Source: Saprospiraceae bacterium | GTDB taxonomy: Bacteria; Bacteroidota; Bacteroidia; Chitinophagales; Saprospiraceae | Reading direction: 5' to 3' | Length of the DNA: 43,314 nt | NCBI GenBank assembly: GCA_016787545.1 | Contig: JAEUUS010000072.1 | Location: 1 to 43,314 of the forward strand | Shown here: positions 8,087 to 15,604 of the stretch, one piece after another | How the letters are laid out: every line of letters begins with the position of its first letter | Position numbering within the stretch: position 1 is the stretch's first letter | Made by a program: the position numbers and the translations under genes | Notes under the pieces: model-generated | Told to the model about the DNA's origin: nothing | Database searches by the model: none | What the model saw: only the letters and a program-made list of their open reading frames with translations

Positions 8087-8677
8087 CTAGCTGAAAAATT
8101 TATCTTCCTTCCATTTTGCAGGATTTTTAATGATGTAGTTGGTTATTTTTTCAAAAGCCTCTTCACTTCGGATGATTCTTTCATCAAAACTTCGCTGCCA
8201 GATTTTATCAAGCCAATTTTCCGGGGTTTTCTGTTTGTGTGATTTAAGGCATTCTGTGGAAACCATTGATTTGTATGCTCCAATGATTTGACCTAGGTAG
8301 GGACGAGTTGCCCATTGTAATTTTGAAAATGGCTTTTCATCTGGCAAAGATGATGGAGCATACAAATTTGACCTGTTTAGTCTCGTTGTATCCTCATTCG
8401 TTGTTGGTCTTTGTATCAAGAGTACCCCATGCATGTGATTGGGCATGATTTGGAATGCACCTAAAATGATATGAGGCCATCGTTCCGGCAGGTTTTCCCA
8501 TAATTGGTGTGCAATCTTCCCGAATTCATTTAACTCCATCTTTTCATTTTTCACTTCGCCAAAAAAATGAATCTTGTTATTGCAGCAGATGGTGACAAAA
8601 TACATGCCTTCTTTGGCATAATCATAGCCTTCAAGACGTACACTGCGCCTGTGGTGAATTTTAGGATTGTATTTCAT
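8087..8677 (-). CDS. REP-associated tyrosine transposase (RAYT, IS200/IS605-like Y1 family)
   Basis: The 196-residue protein has the layout of Y1 transposases that mobilise REP sequences. It starts with a basic HHRRSVRLEGYDY segment and the family-typical YFVTICCNNKIHFFG strand. The metal-binding HUH-type motif PNHMHG follows near residue 78, and the region around ITNYIIKNPAKW near the C terminus carries the likely catalytic Tyr. These enzymes cut and rejoin single-stranded DNA at REP hairpins. It lies beside the REP-like array at 8837-9290, which it may have produced. There are no long IS ends or a second transposase gene, consistent with a domesticated RAYT. It separates mcrC from the hsdM relic. 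Family call is strong; activity today is unknown. Confidence 0.9.
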   Translation of the reverse strand: MKYNPKIHHRRSVRLEGYDYAKEGMYFVTICCNNKIHFFGEVKNEKMELNEFGKIAHQLWENLPERWPHIILGAFQIMPNHMHGVLLIQRPTTNEDTTRLNRSNLYAPSSLPDEKPFSKLQWATRPYLGQIIGAYKSMVSTECLKSHKQKTPENWLDKIWQRSFDERIIRSEEAFEKITNYIIKNPAKWKEDKFFS

Positions 8678-8993
8678 GTGGTTAAATGGTTGACGAACGT
8701 GGAGTTACCTCAACAAATTTGGGAGAATATCTGGACAAATGCAAGGATTTGGCCTGCCGATTTTTGAATTGTAGGAATTTGGGGTGCCCTTTTTCTGATG
8801 CTATGCCGCACGTTGGTACAGGCAGTCTCATCCATCGTGGGCGGCCAAAATTGCGGGCGGCCACAAGGGCCGCCCCTACATAGCCAAATCAATGATCAGA
8901 TAATTGCCCAAAACATGATCCCCATTGTTAACCACAAATCTCCGATTGTGTCATGTAGGGGCGACCCTTGTGGTCGCCCGCAATTTTGGCCGC

Positions 8994-9063
8994 CCAATCC
9001 GTGGTCGCCCCAATCCGTGGCACGCCCAATCCGTGGTCGCCCAATCCGTGGTCGCCCAAATTC
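8994..9063. repeat. Tandem 15-17-bp repeats next to REP hairpin 2
   Basis: Four imperfect copies of a unit containing GTGGTCGCCC plus CAATCC or AAATTCC follow directly after hairpin 2. The unit contains the 3' arm of that hairpin, so it probably arose by slippage from the REP arm. Confidence 0.7.
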
Positions 9064-9222
9064 CGACCGCCAATATGGGCCGATCAATGCCCATTTTCAT
9101 CCATCTTGGGCGGCCACAAGGGCCGCCCCTACCTGGCCCGTCCAATGTTTGGATGATTGCCCAATACATGACCTCCATTGTTCACCACATATCTCGGGTC
9201 CCGTCATGTAGGGGCGACCCTC

Positions 9223-9286
9223 GTGGTCGCCCAAATTCGTGGTCGCCCAAATTCGTGGTCGCCCAAATTCGTGGTCGCCCAAATTC
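9223..9286. repeat. Four perfect tandem copies of a 16-bp unit after REP hairpin 4
   Basis: GTGGTCGCCCAAATTC occurs four times head to tail without change, beginning inside the 3' arm of hairpin 4. There are no spacers, so it is not a CRISPR array. It looks like a young slippage expansion of the REP arm. Confidence 0.85.
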
Positions 9287-9314
9287 ATTGCCGACCCAAA
9301 AAATCATTCCCGCC

Positions 9315-10634
9315 TCATTTCAACACCTCCCTCAAACCCTCCCTCAACTGTTCCTGCAAACCTCCAAAATTCCGGCCAGACCAAAATGGAATTTCCAAAA
9401 TCATTATGGTGATTTTTCCTCCCTCTAGCCAGTCTACGTTGATTTCAAAATGTTCCGGTGGCCTGACTTCTTCCTGGAAATTCGGATAGATCAATACCAC
9501 CCGGGGACATTTACGCCGCACAGCGTAGGAGAATACCTGGTACAAATCTGCCTGACTTACCCCTTTTTTCTTATCATCCGCATCTACAGGTCTCATTTTG
9601 TATTTGGTGTCCACAATGATGCGGTTATTGGTATTTTCTCTGTGTTCCAGAAAAATATCATGCCGCATCTGAAAGGCTTTTGGCGTATCGGTCAAATACA
9701 AATCAGATTTTTGAGGATGAACCTTCCATTCCGGGAGTTCCAGTTCAATAAAACCGGCAACAAAGTCTTCAAAAACATATTCCATAGGCAGCAACAGACT
9801 CCAGGTACTCAACTCATACGGCCGATGTGAATAAAGATGCTGATCCAGAAAACGCCGACACCAATCCAGTATCGGTTCATAATCCGAAAAGAAGGCATTC
9901 AGCCTCACCGATTGCAGGGATGAAGCAGAACAGGGCAGGTCATCCACATCATCAAGGGTGAAAACAATTTTTCTTAATACCTCCTGTGTTTCCCCAAAAC
10001 GAGCAACGGATTGCAGCAACCTGCAAACGTACTTAATTGTTCTATTTACCTGATTGTCATACACAAAAGGCTCATATACACAGTCTATCTGATGATACAG
10101 GCCCCTTGCCAATCCGTTGCGCGCGTATGCCTGGAAATCAATTTTGCCGCGCGGTGTGGCTAATGCCTCCGCTGTTTCCTGGTACTGGTGAAACGGATTC
10201 TGGCTGATGACTTCCAGGCATTGACTCGCAAACAACCAGATGAGCAATTCGGGGATATTCTTTTCTGGCAAACTGTCCAGATTGCTTTGCGCATACGGGA
10301 AGCGAATTTTGCGACAATACCGAAACCAATAAAAGATATGTTTCAGCATCAAGCCTTTGTCTACTCCCTTGTCTTTGAAAACCTTTGGATATATCTCCAG
10401 CAGATGTTCATCCTGCTGAATAAACCCTATAAAGTTTTTGGCATAAATGCTGTTTCCGTCAAACCTAAAAAAGGGTTGATAATCAGATGCTTCTGTAGTT
10501 TCCAAAGGCTCCGTTTCAAAATCGCTGGCATACAAAAACGAACGCGCCTTCCATATCTCACACAGAATGGGCTCCAACGAACTTCGCTGCAATGGAATGT
10601 CTGGTGGTGGATATTTTTGATATTCAAAAGTCAT
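9315..10634 (-). CDS. mcrC: McrC-like nuclease subunit of a McrBC-type modification-dependent restriction system
   Basis: McrC is the nuclease partner that associates with McrB rings and cuts DNA carrying modified bases. The ~440-residue product has the McrC N-terminal beta-rich region (YAKNFIGFIQQDEHLLEIYPK, around residues 65-85). The C-terminal PD-(D/E)xK core is visible as RHDIFLEH near 325-333 and IIVDTKYK near 340-347, giving the catalytic Asp, Asp and Lys. I chose the ATG at 10634; a GTG two codons upstream is possible, but it sits inside the purine-rich AAGGTGG stretch that would serve as ribosome binding site. The gene follows mcrB after about 11 nt, so they form one transcription unit. 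The last few codons end against the REP array. Confidence 0.92.
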   Translation of the reverse strand: MTFEYQKYPPPDIPLQRSSLEPILCEIWKARSFLYASDFETEPLETTEASDYQPFFRFDGNSIYAKNFIGFIQQDEHLLEIYPKVFKDKGVDKGLMLKHIFYWFRYCRKIRFPYAQSNLDSLPEKNIPELLIWLFASQCLEVISQNPFHQYQETAEALATPRGKIDFQAYARNGLARGLYHQIDCVYEPFVYDNQVNRTIKYVCRLLQSVARFGETQEVLRKIVFTLDDVDDLPCSASSLQSVRLNAFFSDYEPILDWCRRFLDQHLYSHRPYELSTWSLLLPMEYVFEDFVAGFIELELPEWKVHPQKSDLYLTDTPKAFQMRHDIFLEHRENTNNRIIVDTKYKMRPVDADDKKKGVSQADLYQVFSYAVRRKCPRVVLIYPNFQEEVRPPEHFEINVDWLEGGKITIMILEIPFWSGRNFGGLQEQLREGLREVLK

Positions 10635-10645
10635 GTCCACCTTTT

Positions 10646-12937
10646 TTACACCTGCTCAATTTCCCAATCGAAGCTGGCAACGTTGTAATTAACCTTCCAA
10701 CCACTATTTTCAAATAATTCGGATACGTCCTTTGTACGACCGGAAAAATACTCCATCAGCAGCGGAATAATCTTCTTTCGGATCACTTCTTCGATCTCGG
10801 CATCCTGCAATTTTCCAATCAGGTACGCATGCCCGATTAAGAAATCAGCGGAATTTTTCTTTTTAAAAATGCCATTGTTGAGGGTTTGAAGCAGCGTTTG
10901 GCCAGATTCGCTCATTTTGGCATTTTTTACCAATTCATCAAGTACCTCCGCGGTTGGATACATGCCCACAAACTCAAACCGCCTGCGCAGGGCAATATCT
11001 ACCAGCGCAATGGATTTGTCTGCTGTGTTCATGGTGCCAATAATGTACAGGTTTGGAGGTACGCCAAAATCATTGATACCTCCGGGTAGTGTTACGCGCA
11101 GTTCATTCTCTCCTCCCAGCCGTTTATCCTCTTCCAGCAACGTGATGAGCTCGCCGAATACACGGGAAATATTGGCTCGGTTGATTTCGTCGATAATCAG
11201 GACATATTTCCGGAGTTCTTCTGCTGGCAAAGGCTCCCGTAATTGTTTACTGTGTTCTTTGAGTGCCTCTACCAGCGGGTAGTAATAAATGCCCAGACCA
11301 TCCTGCCGATAATTGCGACCACCTTCATAAATGCCTTGTACAATGGGAATAACCAAATCGTGCCCGGTGCCACCACTTGCTTTCTTGAATTTAATATGTT
11401 GATTATCAAAATCAATTCCGGTGATGCGGAATGATTTGGAGCGCATTTTTATCTCTACCTCCGTAACTTCTTTACGGATTAGCTCTTGGAAATAGCTATC
11501 AAACACCTCCTCAAAAGACGGCTTGGTGTAAACCTGCTCTTTCAAGCTGGATGCTTTCCAACGTTCCCAATTTTCACGCGCCCGGGTGGCAATGTCCATA
11601 AAAATGCCTGATACCCGCTCAAATTTGAGCGTTTGTGCTACCGGTTCCGGGCGCAAGCCTATCACAAAATCCTCATAGGAGTAGTTCTGATGAAAGGTGA
11701 TAAACTCAATGAGCCCTTCAGAGCGAAGTTCGTCAAATCGTTCTTTATTGTCCTCATGGCTTCCGGCACTATTGCCATCAATAATACTCACGGCGCGGTC
11801 AATGGTGGAGTAAGTTTTTCCGGATCCGGGAGGGCCGTAGAGGATGGTATTTAGAGCGAAAATTTTATTCTCCTCTTTGGATTTATCGTTTTTAAAAACC
11901 ATATCAATGATTTCTTGGTCATTAAGCTCTTGAAGTGTTTTTCTATAACTGCTCAGCTTGATATGTTCAAATGGTTCAAAATTCAGATCCCAATCTACAT
12001 ACAATTTTTGCCCATCCAATGGATTTTCTCGCACCACACCTCGGGCTTTAATTTTTCCATATCCAATGGTGTTTCCTCTTGAACCTCTGGTGAAGGTTGA
12101 CTTTATAGCAATTTTGTCGCCATTCTTCACCGACTTTGTAAGATCAGTGTATTTGTGATCAAATCCATTTTCCCAAATCCCTTCGCGTAAAAACCGTCCT
12201 AATTGATCATCTTGTTCATTGTAGGTAGAGCCCGCAAGCCAATATTTTGGAGTAGTATTGTTAATATCCCCTTCATTTCTTATCCTATAGGCCATACTTG
12301 ATAGTTCGTAAAAGGGCTCATGAAACTTGGATTTGATCTCGCCTAATAATTTGATATAACTGGCCCAAGTTGAAGTGTCTGGAATAATTCCATGTGACCT
12401 TAAAAATGGAATTGTTTGTACGTCAACGGGGAAAAAACGTTCAGGATCTGCCCAAAACAGACCTTGAGTAATTTTTGAATCTTTTACAGACAATATAGTC
12501 AGGCATTTCGAATATGCGTCAGAAGGATCATAATCAGAGTGGATGGCGCGAAAAAGATTCCATAGCGCCTCAAGTTCAAAGCCCTTCCGAACCACCTGAT
12601 AAGGGAAAAACCACATTTTTTGTGCATTTGCGGTTGGAACGCCCGTGAAATCAGAAGGAACTTCTGATTTCAGATGCATGGCAGTTTTTAGCTTCGCCAG
12701 GTATTCAGCTCTTTTCTCTGTGTTCTTTATTTTTGTGATAAATGCAAAAAACGAAAAAGGATCTATTATTGACAGAGGAATCGACCTGTCATTTTCTGCT
12801 TTATCCTCTAGATTCGCATCATTTGGATGATTTGCTCTTATCAAGTCAATCAATGCTTGTTGATTGTGTTCGTAGGAAATGAGCTTAGACGCAATTTCCT
12901 TGAAAATCGGAACCCAGGTGTATTTTTTGTCACTCAT
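10646..12937 (-). CDS. mcrB: McrB-like AAA+ GTPase with N-terminal DNA-recognition region
   Basis: McrB-type proteins form AAA+ rings that translocate DNA and activate McrC. In this 763-residue protein Walker A is GPPGSGKT at 368-375, followed by the family-typical FITFHQNYSYEDFVIG at 412-427. Walker B is VLIIDEINR at 579-587, the McrB signature MNTADKS is at 636-642 and the arginine segment ALRRRF is at 649-654. Residues 230-320 (WLAGSTYN, GDKIAIKS, RGVVRENP, YVDWD) resemble EVE/PUA-like domains that read modified bases in other McrB proteins. That would set target choice, but this part is inferred from pattern only. It is much longer than E. coli McrB because of this N-terminal region. It is coupled to mcrC. 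A broken hsdS 3' end lies about 40 nt upstream. Confidence 0.92.
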   Translation of the reverse strand: MSDKKYTWVPIFKEIASKLISYEHNQQALIDLIRANHPNDANLEDKAENDRSIPLSIIDPFSFFAFITKIKNTEKRAEYLAKLKTAMHLKSEVPSDFTGVPTANAQKMWFFPYQVVRKGFELEALWNLFRAIHSDYDPSDAYSKCLTILSVKDSKITQGLFWADPERFFPVDVQTIPFLRSHGIIPDTSTWASYIKLLGEIKSKFHEPFYELSSMAYRIRNEGDINNTTPKYWLAGSTYNEQDDQLGRFLREGIWENGFDHKYTDLTKSVKNGDKIAIKSTFTRGSRGNTIGYGKIKARGVVRENPLDGQKLYVDWDLNFEPFEHIKLSSYRKTLQELNDQEIIDMVFKNDKSKEENKIFALNTILYGPPGSGKTYSTIDRAVSIIDGNSAGSHEDNKERFDELRSEGLIEFITFHQNYSYEDFVIGLRPEPVAQTLKFERVSGIFMDIATRARENWERWKASSLKEQVYTKPSFEEVFDSYFQELIRKEVTEVEIKMRSKSFRITGIDFDNQHIKFKKASGGTGHDLVIPIVQGIYEGGRNYRQDGLGIYYYPLVEALKEHSKQLREPLPAEELRKYVLIIDEINRANISRVFGELITLLEEDKRLGGENELRVTLPGGINDFGVPPNLYIIGTMNTADKSIALVDIALRRRFEFVGMYPTAEVLDELVKNAKMSESGQTLLQTLNNGIFKKKNSADFLIGHAYLIGKLQDAEIEEVIRKKIIPLLMEYFSGRTKDVSELFENSGWKVNYNVASFDWEIEQV

Positions 12938-12976
12938 GTGGTAGAATTTTATTTTGAAAGATTAAACACAGTTTCC

Positions 12977-13012
12977 TTCAAACACCCGCATTCAGCACCC
13001 CTGCCCGCAATA
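12977..13012 (-). pseudogene. hsdS 3'-end relic
   Basis: These 36 nt align with 14427-14461 inside the intact hsdS 3' end at all but four positions plus one inserted base. In the minus direction the relic encodes LLRAGVLN and then shifts frame, against VLRAGVLKRAFEG in intact hsdS. It lies between the abortive-infection gene and mcrB. Because it is short the call is moderate, but it parallels the clearer hsdM relic in the same cluster. Confidence 0.6.
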
Positions 13013-13090
13013 ATCAGTTGAGTTACAAAAGCTTTGCTTGTCATGAATGTAAATTGTTTAAAACCGTGAAACGTCCATCATTGATTGCAA

Positions 13091-14335
13091 TCACATCTCA
13101 TCAAACTCATATTTAACCTGTGGATAAAAATCCTTGTACTTGATCTGATTCAAATGCTCACCTGGAAGATTAGTGATTACATTATAGGTTGTAATTAGCT
13201 TGCCTTTTGAATAGCTATGATCAACCTGAAGTTTATCTTTAGGCTTGTATTCCCATGACATTCCCAGCGAAGAGATGCTGTTTATTAATATTAATGCCTG
13301 TTCATAGGTTGAAAGTTGAGCTCTCAGCAGCTTTGAAAGCAAGTATTTGTCATCATTGGAAATTTCTTTTCGGGAATCCAAGTACACATAACTGTTGAAT
13401 AAATGTCTAAAATAGTGCCCTAATCTATGTTGATGGCCGCCATAATATTTTTCATAAGGATTGGTTCCTTTCAAAGACTCAATTTTTTCTTTGGCATCTG
13501 ATAGTATCATAGTAAAACCTTTCTCCGCCGATATTGACATGTTCTTTAAAACCTCTACATTAGATTGTATCCTTTGTATAATTTCATTCCACGTTTTAAA
13601 TCTAATATTATCTTCTAACTTTGGTTTGATTGAAATGAAATTTAATAAATTTGTTGAAAAATCTACTTTATATTTATGTTTAAAGTTATGTTCAATAGAA
13701 ACTCTCCCCTCAGTACCAAGGCCAAAATAAATGATATGATAAGCAATGTCAATTTTTATCATATCCAAAATTGATGATTCGATTTTATTATTTTTCACTA
13801 TTTTCTGTAATTCTTTTTGATAGTCATCATTAACGTAATAATCAAAAGCGTCAGACCAAAAAAGGAAATCAATATCATCCAGGCATTCAGTGAATTCTCG
13901 AAAAATAATGACAGCAACTCGCCGTCCCTCGTGGGTAATCATTTTTCCATGCGTTTTACTATACTTTTCGTATTTCAATTCATTGATGTTGTCTCTACAT
14001 ATCTTTACCATTTCCAAAAATCGTGTTTCTGCTCGTTCCGCTGCATATTGTTCCTTTTGTTCTCCCATATCAGCTTTCTGTTGTTCATTCGCTTTAAATT
14101 GAATCCAAAATGCCAAAAAGGTTAAAGCGGATGCAATGATGGCAACAAATGGTCCCATGGTTCCTCCAATTGTATCTCCTATAGTTCCAGAGTTGGGAGG
14201 GAACTCAATTATCTTAGGAAGGTACTTTCCTAAGATAATTGGAAATAAGCATAATATCAACATGATCAAAATAAAAAAATCTACCACTAACCAAAACTCT
14301 GTTCCAAATGTCTCAAGTTCTTTTTTCTTATTCAT
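13091..14335 (-). CDS. Putative phage abortive infection membrane protein (AbiC-like)
   Basis: The 414-residue product has two N-terminal transmembrane segments (about residues 15-38 and 60-82). They are followed by a coiled-coil-prone stretch (KANEQQKADMGEQKEQYAAERAE begins it) and a large cytosolic helical domain. The segment YGGHQHRLGHYFRHLFNSYVYL around residues 302-323 and the overall layout resemble the putative phage abortive infection family (putAbiC, PF16872). The mode of action is not known in detail; abortive-infection proteins stop phage production at the cost of the host cell. I used the ATG at 14335 rather than the TTG one codon earlier. The gene sits between intact hsdS (about 75 nt upstream) and the hsdS relic, as though inserted at the hsdS end. 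It is more AT-rich than hsdR/hsdM. The family call is from memory of motifs and is moderately sure. Confidence 0.7.
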   Translation of the reverse strand: MNKKKELETFGTEFWLVVDFFILIMLILCLFPIILGKYLPKIIEFPPNSGTIGDTIGGTMGPFVAIIASALTFLAFWIQFKANEQQKADMGEQKEQYAAERAETRFLEMVKICRDNINELKYEKYSKTHGKMITHEGRRVAVIIFREFTECLDDIDFLFWSDAFDYYVNDDYQKELQKIVKNNKIESSILDMIKIDIAYHIIYFGLGTEGRVSIEHNFKHKYKVDFSTNLLNFISIKPKLEDNIRFKTWNEIIQRIQSNVEVLKNMSISAEKGFTMILSDAKEKIESLKGTNPYEKYYGGHQHRLGHYFRHLFNSYVYLDSRKEISNDDKYLLSKLLRAQLSTYEQALILINSISSLGMSWEYKPKDKLQVDHSYSKGKLITTYNVITNLPGEHLNQIKYKDFYPQVKYEFDEM

Positions 14336-14410
14336 CAATTGGAAGGTTATGTTTTGCTATTTGTATTGAATGTTCTATGGTATATTGGTTTTGATTTGTC
14401 TTCAGGATTT

Positions 14411-15592
14411 TCACACCAACTGCCCCTCAAACGCCCGCTTCAACACCCCCGCCCGCAATACCTCCGCCGCCTTCAAACTCTCCACAATCGTCTCCTCCAG
14501 CTTGTCACACACACTGAGACGACGCTCAATCTCGGCTACGATTTGGTGCTGCTCGGAGAGGGGAGGGAGTGGGATCAAAATTTTAAGGAATCCCTTTTGA
14601 GTCAAATTAACACCACTATCGCTAATTCCAGTTTTCATTTTTTCAACTTCCTTTGAGTATTTGGGAGAGTTGAGAAGGATTTCAATATATTCAGGAATTG
14701 CTTTACTTGGGTTAATACGCATACGGTAAACCTTATCGCAGTTTAGTAATCTTGATCGTGTTTTCTTTATCAGACAACATACTCCAACCCTAACTCTTGG
14801 ACCTGCCCGCGTGATTAGCAAGTCACCTTGTTTTAATTCATGCTGTTTTCTTGGCTCAAGGTCCTCCGGAAGTTTTTTGTTTTCTTCATCAAGAAAATAC
14901 CCTGCCTGAACGGCTGTAGTTTTAATGACTGCCCATTCTTCATTATTTCTGGATGCCTCATTGTAACATTTCGGGCTCCATCCTTGGTCTAGACTAGCAA
15001 TAACAGATTCTATTGTATGCTCGGCATTCCCAAGAATTGCTGAATTCAGCACCGCTTGCCGGTACACCTTTAACTGCTGCTGCGCCGTTTTCAATTGCTC
15101 CACCCCGTGATCCAATTCACTGAAAATCTCCTCTATTTTGGTGACAATGGCGTGCTGGACGGGGAGGGGTGGGAGAGGGAATCTATAATTCCAAACCAGA
15201 TTGGGATCTACATGGGGGATTCCAACTCCTTTCGCTCTTGTGTTAATTTCTACGAATTTAGATTGCAGGAAAAAATAAGCATAATCATGGTTTACATTGG
15301 GAAATTTGATTCTTACCAATGTACTCCCTAATGCGCCTTTAATTGCTTTTCCCACATAGCCCGAACGGGAGCCATCCCAAACCATGAGGAAATCATCATC
15401 TTCACAAATTACGCACCCCTTTCCGTCCGTATATTCATCAATTACATTTTTCTCAAAAGCTTTGATATTCACATAGGGTATGGGGCAAGCCTCTGTCCTT
15501 TCTGATGAAAGCACTTTTGGTTTCTTACCTTTTTCCGTTTTAGCAAAATCACCTAGGCGTACATCAACCCAGCCTTCCGGTAAGTCTTTCAT
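14411..15592 (-). CDS. hsdS: Type I restriction-modification specificity subunit
   Basis: HsdS recognises the split target sequence for both methylation and restriction. The 393-residue protein has the expected two-fold plan: target-recognition domain 1 (residues ~5-150), a conserved spacer helix starting LPPLPVQHAIVTKIEEIFSEL, target-recognition domain 2 (~200-345) and a second conserved helix starting LPPLSEQHQIVAEIERRL. The C terminus LRAGVLKRAFEGQLV is typical of HsdS. The TTG two codons upstream was rejected for the ATG at 15592. It lies 12 nt after hsdR in the same direction. Its partner hsdM is about 8.5 kb away, past other defence genes. The 3' end is duplicated as a relic at 12977-13012. 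No truncation is visible. Confidence 0.95.
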   Translation of the reverse strand: MKDLPEGWVDVRLGDFAKTEKGKKPKVLSSERTEACPIPYVNIKAFEKNVIDEYTDGKGCVICEDDDFLMVWDGSRSGYVGKAIKGALGSTLVRIKFPNVNHDYAYFFLQSKFVEINTRAKGVGIPHVDPNLVWNYRFPLPPLPVQHAIVTKIEEIFSELDHGVEQLKTAQQQLKVYRQAVLNSAILGNAEHTIESVIASLDQGWSPKCYNEASRNNEEWAVIKTTAVQAGYFLDEENKKLPEDLEPRKQHELKQGDLLITRAGPRVRVGVCCLIKKTRSRLLNCDKVYRMRINPSKAIPEYIEILLNSPKYSKEVEKMKTGISDSGVNLTQKGFLKILIPLPPLSEQHQIVAEIERRLSVCDKLEETIVESLKAAEVLRAGVLKRAFEGQLV

Positions 15593-15604
15593 AATCAATC
15601 AGTT

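Larger units (their letters stand above)
8837..9290. repeat. REP/BIME-like palindromic repeat array beside the RAYT gene
   Basis: Four GC-rich hairpins with 8-bp perfect stems and 5-nt loops lie at 8855-8875, 8959-8979, 9108-9128 and 9212-9232. Hairpins 1 and 3 read GGGCGGCC-acaag-GGCCGCCC. Hairpins 2 and 4 are the inverted relative, GGGCGACC-loop-GGTCGCCC. The first pair with its spacer resembles the second pair with its spacer, so the array looks like a duplicated inverted-pair unit of about 253 bp. Several open frames cross the region in all directions, but their products are translations of the repeat (GRPQGPP-like), not genes. Confidence 0.85.

Noticed and set aside
9223-9286. Possible CRISPR array
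   Set aside because: 16-bp units are contiguous with no spacers and no cas genes nearby.
8798-9428. Several overlapping frames giving GRPQGPP / VVAQ-like repeats
   Set aside because: They are translations of REP hairpins in both directions, not genes.
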